DNA of 35,888 nucleotides from Aphodousia sp048520025 (lineage in GTDB: Bacteria; Pseudomonadota; Gammaproteobacteria; Burkholderiales; Burkholderiaceae_F), in assembly GCA_048520025.1 (NCBI GenBank), contig DBFZTP010000032.1, forward strand, positions 1-35,888, written 5' to 3'. The notes under the pieces are model-generated. The model was not told where the DNA came from. It saw only the letters and a program-made list of their open reading frames with translations, and did no database searches. Made by a program: the position numbers and the translations under genes. Below, in pieces: positions 8,527-15,312 of the stretch (positions are counted from its first letter, which is position 1; every line of letters begins with the position of its first letter).

Positions 8527-8991
8527 ATGAAAAAAACACTTATCATTGCCTCTGCTTTAGGACTGGCTTTATGCCAATCGGCTTATGCTGCTCCTAGCGC
8601 TTCCCAAAGTGACTTAACACCCCCGCAACTGTCACAAAAAAACTTGACGAACAAAGACTCACAAGGCCGTCAAGCAACGGGTTATGAACGCATGCAAGAA
8701 AAGGCAAAAACGTATGCAGAGCCCAATCCGAATTTAGCACCTACGAGTGAAGACTACGCCAAGGCCCGTAGGGATCGTGCAGCCGGTAAGTACACTAAAC
8801 CGGAAAGCTCTCGCACGGAAATCGAAACGGTTCGCGACCAAAACAATCGCGTCACCGAATACGTGGTCACGCCGGGTTCCACCCATATTCCGTACTCGGT
8901 GGAAAACAAAGCCGATCGTCCGTCTCCTGTGGATGCCGGTCAACGTAAAGGCACGTTAGGTACGCCAAAATTTATTAACTTCGGGTTCTAA
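8527..8991 (+). CDS. Small exported protein, possibly DUF2782-like
   Basis: A 154-residue protein with a clear signal peptide (basic M-K-K-T, hydrophobic core, cleavage likely after A-Y-A at residue 21), so probably periplasmic. LALC inside the signal does not fit a lipobox. The mature part is polar, Pro/Ser/Arg-rich, with a short block near residues 95-120 (R-x-E-I-E-T-V-R-D-Q-N-N-R-V-T-E-Y-V-V) that vaguely resembles DUF2782 proteins; this is a weak recollection. An in-frame ATG two codons upstream (8521) is also possible. The next gene starts 3 bases after the stop, so they form an operon. Function unknown. Confidence 0.75.
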   Translation: MKKTLIIASALGLALCQSAYAAPSASQSDLTPPQLSQKNLTNKDSQGRQATGYERMQEKAKTYAEPNPNLAPTSEDYAKARRDRAAGKYTKPESSRTEIETVRDQNNRVTEYVVTPGSTHIPYSVENKADRPSPVDAGQRKGTLGTPKFINFGF

Positions 8992-8994
8992 TTC

Positions 8995-9771
8995 ATGCAA
9001 GGACATATTGCTGCTGTTTCCTCGCCCATTCAATGGATTAAACGCGGGGCCTTCGCTTTACGCCAGGCCCCGTTTGGTTTGGCGAGTATTGTGATTTTTT
9101 ACGTTTTCATGATGTCGGTTTTGACATCACTGCCCTTCATCGGTTTGGTGATTGCGGCCCTTTTCATGCCCTTTGGCACGATGTTGGTCATTAACGCCAC
9201 CAAAGACGCTGAGGAAAATCGACAACCCACTTACCAAATTCTCGTTGCGCTCTTTAAAGAGCCCTCTCAACGCATGCGACTCTTTCGCGTGGGCCTTGTC
9301 TACGGGGGCTTTTTGGTGGCAGCTAATTTTGCCTATGCCTTAACGGCCATGGATGAAATTGCGAAGTGGCAAATCCAAGACGGCCGTTTGGTATGGGATT
9401 CCGTTTTTGCCAACCTTCCCTACACTGCGATTGTGATCACTTTAGTGCTCTACACACTGGGTCAAATGGCCACATGGTTTGCTCCGGCGTTAATCGCTTG
9501 GAAAAACATGACGGTGACCAAAGCGGTGTTTTATTCGTTCTTCGGTTGTCTGCGAAATTGGCTTGCCATTTTGGTGCTTTTAATCATCATCGGCATCATC
9601 ACCATGGTGAGTTCTTTTGCGCTGATTTTCTTACTGGATACCTTCCGTTTACACGATGTATCCATGTTTATCGTTGTGCCTGCAGCCTTGGCTTTGACAA
9701 CCTTGGCTTACAGCACAATTTGGCCCATGTGGTGTGACATTTACGGTGATATCCCTATCGAAAATTTGTAA
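8995..9771 (+). CDS. BPSS1780 family membrane protein
   Basis: A 258-residue polytopic membrane protein with about six hydrophobic segments (roughly 25-65, 98-115, 140-165, 187-212 and 223-240). The N-terminal H-x-x-x-V-x-x-x-x-x-x-W-I-K-x-G-x-x-x-F and the W-F-A-P-A-L-x-x-W stretch match the BPSS1780 family found in Burkholderiales, whose role is unknown. It is coupled to the exported protein gene upstream (3-base gap) and followed by a strong terminator. Confidence 0.85.
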   Translation: MQGHIAAVSSPIQWIKRGAFALRQAPFGLASIVIFYVFMMSVLTSLPFIGLVIAALFMPFGTMLVINATKDAEENRQPTYQILVALFKEPSQRMRLFRVGLVYGGFLVAANFAYALTAMDEIAKWQIQDGRLVWDSVFANLPYTAIVITLVLYTLGQMATWFAPALIAWKNMTVTKAVFYSFFGCLRNWLAILVLLIIIGIITMVSSFALIFLLDTFRLHDVSMFIVVPAALALTTLAYSTIWPMWCDIYGDIPIENL

Positions 9772-9795
9772 CATCCAACTATTAAAAAAACTTCA

Positions 9796-9838
9796 AAAAA
9801 GCCTCAACTCCCTGATATATGGGCGATTGAGGCTTTTT
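9796..9838 (+). terminator. Intrinsic terminator after the BPSS1780 gene
   Basis: A 12-bp stem (9796-9807 with 9827-9838; A5-GCCTCAA / TTGAGGC-T5) with a 19-base loop and a T run. It lies 24 bases after the stop codon. Confidence 0.85.
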
Positions 9839-9844
9839 CCTATT

Positions 9845-9874
9845 TTGACAAGTCCGTTACAAAAAAAATATATC
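9845..9874 (+). promoter_or_regulatory. Candidate promoter P1 of the speFL-speF-potE operon
   Basis: A perfect -35 TTGACA (9845-9850) with TATATC (9869-9874) at an 18-base spacing, just downstream of the preceding terminator. It would give a leader of about 180 bases before the leader peptide ATG. It is a consensus match only. Confidence 0.4.
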
Positions 9875-9882
9875 TAAGTAGA

Positions 9883-9911
9883 TTGCATTATTTCGAAAAT
9901 AGTGTAATACT
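9883..9911 (+). promoter_or_regulatory. Candidate promoter P2 of the speFL-speF-potE operon
   Basis: TTGCAT (9883-9888), 17-base spacer, then AATACT (9906-9911) preceded by a TG extended -10. It would give a leader of about 140 bases. It is weaker than P1 in the -35, better in the extended -10; either or both may be used. Confidence 0.35.
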
Positions 9912-10059
9912 GATATGCGTTCGGTCTCTAAGAGATAAAAATTAAGGACTCAATCTCTCGCTAGAACTAAAAACTCCCTAGAGAAATTAGAGTTCACGAT
10001 CCCTAAAAAGACCAGAGCAAATAAGTGCGATGATTCGCTAGTCCCTTAGGAGAATTCAA

Positions 10060-10182
10060 ATGCATGTTAATGCCTACGTACAAAATAGCGTCATAAGACG
10101 CATACGTCACATTATGTGTTTCGTTTGTCGTTCTTGCTTTAGCTTCCATCGCTTTTCCTCCGCCTCAACAAACGCTTCCTAA
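10060..10182 (+). CDS. speFL: SpeFL-like ornithine-sensing leader (arrest) peptide
   Basis: A 40-codon ORF in the leader of speF, with an AGGAG ribosome site (10048-10052) 7 bases before the ATG. Its core I12-R13-R14-x2-H17-I18-M19-x-F21-x2-R24-x2-F27-x-F29-H30-x-F32-x2-A35 lines up without gaps, at a constant offset of one, with the E. coli SpeFL peptide as I recall it (34 residues, I11 to A33): 13 identities in 24 positions. In enterobacteria SpeFL captures ornithine in the ribosome exit tunnel, stalls the ribosome, and so relieves Rho-dependent termination before speF. Position directly upstream of speF-potE is the same. Here the N-terminus has one extra residue and the C-terminus continues five to six residues past the E. 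coli end (T-N-A-S). Activity is inferred, not shown. Confidence 0.85.
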   Translation: MHVNAYVQNSVIRRIRHIMCFVCRSCFSFHRFSSASTNAS

Positions 10183-10190
10183 GTTTGTTG
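10166..10190 (+). promoter_or_regulatory. Hairpin overlapping the speFL stop codon
   Basis: An 8-bp perfect stem (CAACAAAC 10166-10173 with GTTTGTTG 10183-10190). The TAA stop (10180-10182) lies in the loop. A ribosome held near the end of the leader peptide would keep it open; a released ribosome would let it form. This is a plausible switch element. Confidence 0.5.
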
Positions 10191-10405
10191 CTCGCCGTTT
10201 TTTATTTTGGACGGCACAACTCCGAATTTCTATTAAGCTCCCCGCTTAGACGAAATTCAAAAATCCAAAATTTTACTTTAACTGAATTTGTATTCCCTAT
10301 GCAGGGCGTGGTGTTTTATTGCCTAAATAATTTACCAACCCTACTTGAAGAACCCTAATTCAAGGAACAAGTGCGCCTTTTTGCGCACAAAATAAAGGTA
10401 TACCT
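10183..10405 (+). promoter_or_regulatory. speFL-speF intergenic attenuator region
   Basis: This 223-base stretch has no gene. It holds a hairpin with two stacked helices (GAATTTC 10224-10230 with GAAATTC 10252-10258; TAAGC 10234-10238 with GCTTA 10244-10248; loop TCCCC), a C-rich, G-poor segment (10216-10297, about 20 C to 7 G by hand count) that could bind Rho, and a 6-bp hairpin (10371-10376 with 10383-10388) six bases before the speF ribosome site AAAGG (10394-10398). No intrinsic terminator with a good T tail is visible. By analogy with enterobacterial speF, it is the likely site of conditional termination. Confidence 0.55.
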
Positions 10406-12565
10406 ATGAAACAACTTAAAATTGCGGTTAGCGCCGGTGTTGAATCTGCTTTTGATTCCGTTCGTGAAACGGTCTGTTTAGATCATGCCGACTTAACGGA
10501 AGTTTCTGCGATCGTCATGTCTGCCGAAGACATCGCTGCTGGTAAGCTCGAAGCTGTTGAAGCCAAGCACTTCAACCTTCCGGTTTTCGCTGTGAGCGAA
10601 GCAAAAGAAGATTTGCCCGTTGGTCGTCTCCACGGTGTTATCGACACCAACCCGACCAACAAGGCTTTCTATGGCCGTCAAGTCGACTGCGCCGCAACGA
10701 AGTACGAAGATGCGGTTCTCCCGCCCTTCTTCGGTAGCCTTGAACAATACGTTCAAAACGGTAACTCCCAATTCGACTGCCCGGGGCACCAAGGTGGTGC
10801 ATTCTTCCGCCGTCACCCCGCTGGCCGTGCTTTCTATGAATTCTTTGGCGAATCGGTTTTCCGCTCTGACTTGTGCAATGCCGACGTCTCCATGGGCGAC
10901 CTTTTGATTCACGAAGGTGCTCCGTGTGCAGCTCAACAAGCCGCCGCCAAGATCTATAACGCAGACAAAACGTATTTCGTTTTGAACGGTACGTCTGCTT
11001 CGAACAAAGTTGTTTTAAATGCCCTTCTAGCCCCCGGCGATTTGGTTCTCTTTGACCGAAATAACCACAAATCCAACCACCACGGTGCTCTCTTGCAAGC
11101 TGGTGCTACCCCGATCTATCTCGAAACGGCCCGTAATCCCTACGGCTTCATCGGTGGTATCGATGCCCACTGCTTCAATGAAGACTATCTCCGTGGTTTG
11201 GTCAAAGAAGTCAGCCCCGAAAAGGCCGACCAAAAACGCCCCTTCCGTTTGGCTGTGATTCAGCTCGGTACCTATGACGGTACGATTTACAATGCTCGTC
11301 AAGTCGTCGATAGCATCGGCCACTTGTGCGACTACATCCTCTTTGACTCTGCATGGGTCGGCTACGAACAATTCATCCCGATGATGAAGGATTGCTCTCC
11401 GTTGCTTTTGGACTTGGGTCCTGAAGATCCGGGTATCTTGGTGACGCAATCTGTTCACAAGCAACAAGCTGGTTTCTCCCAAACCAGTCAAATCCATAAG
11501 AAGGATAGTCACATCAAGGGGCAAGATCGCTACTGCCCGCACAAGCGCTTAAACAACGCTTTCATGATGCACGCCTCTACGAGCCCCTTCTATCCCCTCT
11601 TTGCCGCATTGGACGTCAATGCCAAGATGCACGAAGGTCAATTGGGTCGCGATTTGTGGCTCGACTGCGTGAAGGTTGGTATTGAAGCTCGTAAAGCTTT
11701 GATCAAGAACTGCCACCACATCCGTCCGTTCGTTCCGCCAGTTGTTGACGGTCGTCCTTGGGAAAGCTTTGACACCGAAGAAATGGCCAACGACTTGAAG
11801 TTCTTTGACTTCAAGCCCGGTGAAAAGTGGCACGCCTTTGAAGGCTACGGCGAACACCAATACTTCGTCGACCCGTGCAAGTTCTTGTTGACGACGCCGG
11901 GTATTAAGGCCGAAACGGGCGAATACGATGACTTCGGTGTTCCCGCTACGATTTTGGCTAACTTCTTGCGTGAAAATAACATCGTTCCGGAAAAGTGTGA
12001 CTTGAACTCCATCCTTTTCTTGATGACGCCCGCAGAAGATACGGCCAAGATGAACCATCTCGTTTCGCAAATCAAGCGTTTCGAAGAACTCTTAGACCGT
12101 GACGCTCCGCTCGCAGAAGTGCTCCCGAGCATCTACGAAGCCAACATTGATCGTTATCGTGGTTACACGATCCGTCAGTTGTGCCAAGAAATGCACGACT
12201 TCTATAAGAGCCGTAACGTCAAGCAACTTCAAAAGGAAATGTTCCGTAAGGCTCACTTCCCGAAGATGGCTATGCAACCGCAAGAAGCTCACTTCGAGTT
12301 CATCCGTGGTCACGTTGACCTCGTTCCGCTCGAAAAGGCTGAAGGCCGCATCGCTGTTGAAGGTGCTCTCCCCTATCCTCCGGGCGTGCTTTGCTGCGTA
12401 CCGGGTGAAGTCTGGGGCGGTTCCGTGCTCAAGTACTTCTTGGCCCTTGAAGAAGGTATTAACCGTATGCCGGGCTTCTCTCCGGAACTTCAAGGCGTCT
12501 ACATCCAATTGGATGAAGACGGTCGCAAGCGTGCTTACGGCTACGTGTTGAAAGAACAACACTAA
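10406..12565 (+). CDS. speF: Inducible ornithine decarboxylase SpeF
   Basis: A 719-residue PLP-dependent fold-type I decarboxylase converting ornithine to putrescine and CO2, consuming a cytoplasmic proton. It has the N-terminal wing domain (about 1-105), the PLP core with D-C-P-G-H-Q-G-G, N-G-T-S-x-S-N-K-V, F-D-S-A-W-V-G-Y, and the Schiff-base lysine K352 in S-V-H-K-Q-Q, and a C-terminal domain with P-Y-P-P-G-V. Long stretches match E. coli SpeF as I recall it (for example L-G-T-Y-D-G-T-I-Y-N-A-R-Q-V-V-D). These residues and the neighbouring potE favour ornithine over lysine or arginine as substrate. Codon choice is strongly restricted, suggesting high expression. Regulation probably through the SpeFL leader peptide. 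Length is normal. Confidence 0.96.
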   Translation: MKQLKIAVSAGVESAFDSVRETVCLDHADLTEVSAIVMSAEDIAAGKLEAVEAKHFNLPVFAVSEAKEDLPVGRLHGVIDTNPTNKAFYGRQVDCAATKYEDAVLPPFFGSLEQYVQNGNSQFDCPGHQGGAFFRRHPAGRAFYEFFGESVFRSDLCNADVSMGDLLIHEGAPCAAQQAAAKIYNADKTYFVLNGTSASNKVVLNALLAPGDLVLFDRNNHKSNHHGALLQAGATPIYLETARNPYGFIGGIDAHCFNEDYLRGLVKEVSPEKADQKRPFRLAVIQLGTYDGTIYNARQVVDSIGHLCDYILFDSAWVGYEQFIPMMKDCSPLLLDLGPEDPGILVTQSVHKQQAGFSQTSQIHKKDSHIKGQDRYCPHKRLNNAFMMHASTSPFYPLFAALDVNAKMHEGQLGRDLWLDCVKVGIEARKALIKNCHHIRPFVPPVVDGRPWESFDTEEMANDLKFFDFKPGEKWHAFEGYGEHQYFVDPCKFLLTTPGIKAETGEYDDFGVPATILANFLRENNIVPEKCDLNSILFLMTPAEDTAKMNHLVSQIKRFEELLDRDAPLAEVLPSIYEANIDRYRGYTIRQLCQEMHDFYKSRNVKQLQKEMFRKAHFPKMAMQPQEAHFEFIRGHVDLVPLEKAEGRIAVEGALPYPPGVLCCVPGEVWGGSVLKYFLALEEGINRMPGFSPELQGVYIQLDEDGRKRAYGYVLKEQH

Positions 12566-12595
12566 TCCCTATAACTAACTTTTAATAATACTGTC

Positions 12596-12635
12596 GAGTC
12601 AAAAGAGCGACACCTCTCCAGTCGCCTTTTGACTC
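12596..12635 (+). promoter_or_regulatory. Long hairpin in front of potE
   Basis: A 15-bp stem with one bulged A (GAGTCAAAAG-a-GCGAC, 12596-12611, with 12621-12635) and a 9-base loop. It ends 5 bases before the potE ribosome site GGAG (12641-12644). There is no T run after it, so it is not a classical terminator; it may protect the upstream speF message or tune potE expression. Confidence 0.6.
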
Positions 12636-12649
12636 AGATCGGAGTTTTT

Positions 12650-13966
12650 ATGTCTTCATCTCGTGCAAAAATGAGCGTTTTCGAATTAACGCTCTTGACC
12701 GCCATTAACATGATGGGTTCCGGTATTGTGATGTTACCGACCAAGCTTGCTGAAGTCGGCACCATCTCCATCCTTTCATGGGTGGTCACCGCTGTGGGCT
12801 CCTTGTGCTTAGCTTACGCATTTGCCAAATGCGGTATGTTCAGTAAGCGCCCGGGTATGGGTGGTTATTCCGAATACGCCTTTGGCAAGTCCGGTAACTT
12901 CATGGCCAACTACACCTACGGTGTGTCATTGTTGTTTGCCAACATCGCTATTGCTATTACCTGCGTGGGTTACGGTGCCACACTTTTTGATGTGGAACTC
13001 ACCCCGCTTCAAGTTTGTATCTCCACCATCGTCGTGCTCTGGGTTTGTACGGCTTCCAACTTCATGGGCGCCAGCATCACCGGTAAGTTGAGCTCTGTGG
13101 CTGTGTGGTGTGTGATCATCCCCGTGTTGGTTCTTTCCGTGATTGGTTGGTTCTGGTTTGATCCGCAACTCTACGCCGCCAGCTGGAACCCGCATGACAA
13201 GCCCTTCTTTAGTGCTGTCGGTGCTTCCATCTCCATGACGTTGTGGGCCTTCTTAGGTTTGGAAAGTGCTTGTGCTAACAGTGACGCTATCGACAATCCT
13301 GAAAAGAATGTGCCGATCGCTGTGATGGCTGCTACGATTGGCGTGGCTATCATTTACATCGTCTCTACGAACATCATCGCCGGTATCGTTCCGAATGCTG
13401 ACTTGGTGGCTACGAATGCTCCGTTCGGCTTGGTCTTTGCTCAAATGTTCTCGCCTGAAATCGGTAAGATCGTGATGGGCTTGCTCGTCTTGTCTTGCGC
13501 CGGCTCTACGTTGGGTTGGCAATTTACGATTGCTAAGGTCTTCCAACAATCCGCCGTTGACGGTTTGTTCCCGAAGGTCTTCGCTCGTGTTAATAAGTTC
13601 AGCGCCCCGATCGCCGGTATGATCATCATCACCACGATCCAAACGGGCTTCTGCTTAATGACGATCAGCCCCGAATTGTTCAAGCAATTCAACATGCTCG
13701 TTGACTTGGCCGTTGTGACCAACATCATGCCGTACATCTTGTCCATGGCTGCCGTTGGTGTGATTATGCGCGAAGCTCGCGTGAATCCGTCCCAAGCTCG
13801 CTTGTACACGTTCGTTGCTCTTATTGGTGCCGTTTACAGCTTCTACGCCTTGATCTCTACGGGCTACTTCGAAGTGTTCTGGGGTTCCATCGCAACGTTC
13901 CTCGGCTGGACGTTCTGGGGTTTGGTTGCCAACCGCGTTCGCACTGACGACGCTAAGGTTGCTTAA
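12650..13966 (+). CDS. potE: Putrescine/ornithine antiporter PotE
   Basis: A 438-residue APC-family transporter with about twelve membrane segments. The N-terminal N-M-M-G-S-G-I-V-M-L-P-T-K-L-A-E-V-G, the K-S-G-N-F-M-A-N-Y-T-Y-G-V-S-L-L stretch and W-A-F-L-G-L-E-S-A-C-A-N closely match E. coli PotE as I recall it. PotE exchanges external ornithine for internal putrescine, which completes the SpeF proton-consuming cycle and exports polyamine. The ATG at 12650 is chosen because GGAG lies 5 bases before it and the protein then starts like PotE; the longer frame from a TTG at 12629 would run through a hairpin. It is 84 bases downstream of speF and likely in the same operon. Terminated by a strong hairpin. 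Confidence 0.95.
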   Translation: MSSSRAKMSVFELTLLTAINMMGSGIVMLPTKLAEVGTISILSWVVTAVGSLCLAYAFAKCGMFSKRPGMGGYSEYAFGKSGNFMANYTYGVSLLFANIAIAITCVGYGATLFDVELTPLQVCISTIVVLWVCTASNFMGASITGKLSSVAVWCVIIPVLVLSVIGWFWFDPQLYAASWNPHDKPFFSAVGASISMTLWAFLGLESACANSDAIDNPEKNVPIAVMAATIGVAIIYIVSTNIIAGIVPNADLVATNAPFGLVFAQMFSPEIGKIVMGLLVLSCAGSTLGWQFTIAKVFQQSAVDGLFPKVFARVNKFSAPIAGMIIITTIQTGFCLMTISPELFKQFNMLVDLAVVTNIMPYILSMAAVGVIMREARVNPSQARLYTFVALIGAVYSFYALISTGYFEVFWGSIATFLGWTFWGLVANRVRTDDAKVA

Positions 13967-14001
13967 TCCTAGATAAATAGGAAAAGTTTGCTTCTCCTTA
14001 G

Positions 14002-14031
14002 GGCCTCTCAGATATCTGGGAGGCCTTTTTT
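14002..14031 (+). terminator. Intrinsic terminator after potE
   Basis: An 11-bp stem (GGCCTCTCAGA 14002-14012 with TCTGGGAGGCC 14015-14025, one T-G wobble) followed by six T residues. Confidence 0.9.
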
Positions 14032-14090
14032 GTATCTTAAACTCCTGCAAAATGTATACTGAAAATTGTTAATCATTCTAGGAGAGCAAG

Positions 14091-14909
14091 ATGAGTCCTA
14101 AATTTCATACCGATCCCACTCGATGCATCCATTGCAGTATTTGCTCTCAAGTCTGTCCCAAAGGGTTGATTCAAATGGTTGACGGGCTCCCCTCCATGAC
14201 CGAGGAAGCTTCCAAGCGTTGCAATGATTGCGGACAGTGCGTTGCCTATTGTCCTCAAGGCTGTGCCACGCAACAGCTCTCTGAACATTTTGAGATGCCT
14301 AAAGCTTTTTCTTTCGATCCTTCAAAAACAGAAGTTCTTCTTCGCTTTTTGCAGTCTCGTCGCTCTTATCGCAACTTCCAATCAACACCGGTTGATGAGA
14401 GTACTATGACTGCAATTTTGGAAACCGCAAACTACGCCCCTTCGGGTGGCAATAACCGTAAATTGCGTTGGATTGTTTTGAAGTCGCCCGAAAAAACGAA
14501 AGCACTTACGGAACTCATTGCACAATGGTTTGACAAAGAGGCTCGGCATCATCCTGTTTACGGCAAGCGTTACGCAATTGACTCCATTTTGGAAAGGTAC
14601 AGAAATGGCAAAGATGTCATCTTGCGTGGCGCACCGCACATTGCTTTTGTGGTCGGTCCCAGCAATCACGTTTGGGGGCCTGTGGATACTGGTATTGCTT
14701 TGACGTACTTTAATTTGGCGTGCGAAGCACATGGCATCGGATGCTGCTTTGCCGGTTACGCAACGAAGGCCGCTGAATCCCAAATCGTTCGTCAATTTTT
14801 AGATGTCAAAGATGAGGAAACCGTTTGGTGTGCTATTTGCTTTGGAAAGAAAACGTTGCACTCGGTAAGGGTTCCTAATCGAGGTTCTGTGCCTGTCAGC
14901 TACATTTAG
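14091..14909 (+). CDS. Nitroreductase family protein with N-terminal 2[4Fe-4S] ferredoxin domain
   Basis: A 272-residue fusion: a bacterial ferredoxin domain (C12-x2-C15-x2-C18-x3-C22-P and C44-x2-C47-x2-C50-x3-C54-P) followed by an FMN-binding nitroreductase domain from about residue 80 (S-R-R-S-Y-R-N-F, then N-Y-A-P-S-G-G-N-N-R near 122-131). Such proteins take electrons through the ferredoxin domain to reduce an unidentified organic substrate, and are common in anaerobes. All eight cluster cysteines are present. AGGAGAG lies 6 bases before the ATG. The gene stands alone between the potE terminator and a convergent tusA-alaS unit. Physiological substrate unknown. Confidence 0.93.
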   Translation: MSPKFHTDPTRCIHCSICSQVCPKGLIQMVDGLPSMTEEASKRCNDCGQCVAYCPQGCATQQLSEHFEMPKAFSFDPSKTEVLLRFLQSRRSYRNFQSTPVDESTMTAILETANYAPSGGNNRKLRWIVLKSPEKTKALTELIAQWFDKEARHHPVYGKRYAIDSILERYRNGKDVILRGAPHIAFVVGPSNHVWGPVDTGIALTYFNLACEAHGIGCCFAGYATKAAESQIVRQFLDVKDEETVWCAICFGKKTLHSVRVPNRGSVPVSYI

Positions 14910-14936
14910 TCCTTTTCGATCTTAATCAAATCTTTT

Positions 14937-14996
14937 CACACTCTATCTTCGGTTTTCGTGAAAAATTACACACTATCCTAAGATAGAGTGTGTTTT
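14937..14996 (+). terminator. Terminator after the nitroreductase gene
   Basis: A 13-bp perfect stem (14937-14949 with 14980-14992) around a 30-base loop, followed by four T residues. Confidence 0.75.
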
Positions 14997-15023
14997 ACGC
15001 TCAAAAAAGCCATTTTGTATGTA

Positions 15024-15063
15024 AAAAATGCTCACCCAATTTCTAAGTTGAGTGAGCATTTTT
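15024..15063. terminator. Terminator of the alaS-tusA unit, bidirectional
   Basis: A 12-bp stem (15024-15035 with 15052-15063; A5-TGCTCAC / GTGAGCA-T5), with three further pairs possible after one mismatch. On the minus strand it lies 17 bases after the tusA stop. Confidence 0.85.
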
Positions 15064-15080
15064 GCTGAACTTAAAACAAG

Positions 15081-15311
15081 CTATTTGTGTGCAATGTAGT
15101 GATGAATTTCACCATTGTCTTGCGTCTCTTGAGCGAGCATTTTGTGCCCGGTTTGAGAAGCAAATTGCGCAATATCGGCAACGCTTGCCGGGTCCGTTGC
15201 TAACACGCAAAGCACTTCATCGGTTTGCATATCCGCAAGGGCCTTTTTTGTTTTAAGAACCGGCATGGGGCACTTGGTGCCCCGAGTGTCGATTTGCTTA
15301 TCAAAGCGCAT
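15081..15311 (-). CDS. tusA: TusA family sulfurtransferase
   Basis: A 76-residue protein with the hallmark C-P-x-P motif (C14-P-M-P-V) and the beta-alpha-beta fold pattern of TusA/SirA. TusA receives sulfur from the cysteine desulfurase IscS and passes it on for 2-thiolation of tRNA U34, and in some bacteria for molybdenum cofactor or other sulfur metabolism. TusA-like proteins are diverse, so tRNA thiolation is likely but not certain. It starts one base after the alaS stop and so is probably translated from the same message. A terminator follows directly. Confidence 0.88.
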   Translation of the reverse strand: MRFDKQIDTRGTKCPMPVLKTKKALADMQTDEVLCVLATDPASVADIAQFASQTGHKMLAQETQDNGEIHHYIAHK

Positions 15312-15312
15312 C

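Noticed and set aside
10406..12565. Lysine or arginine decarboxylase instead of SpeF
   Set aside because: Sequence stretches match SpeF, the next gene is PotE, and the leader peptide matches the ornithine-sensing SpeFL.
14916..14929. Near-FNR box TCGAT-N4-ATCAA
   Set aside because: One mismatch and placed between two convergent gene ends, with no promoter to regulate.
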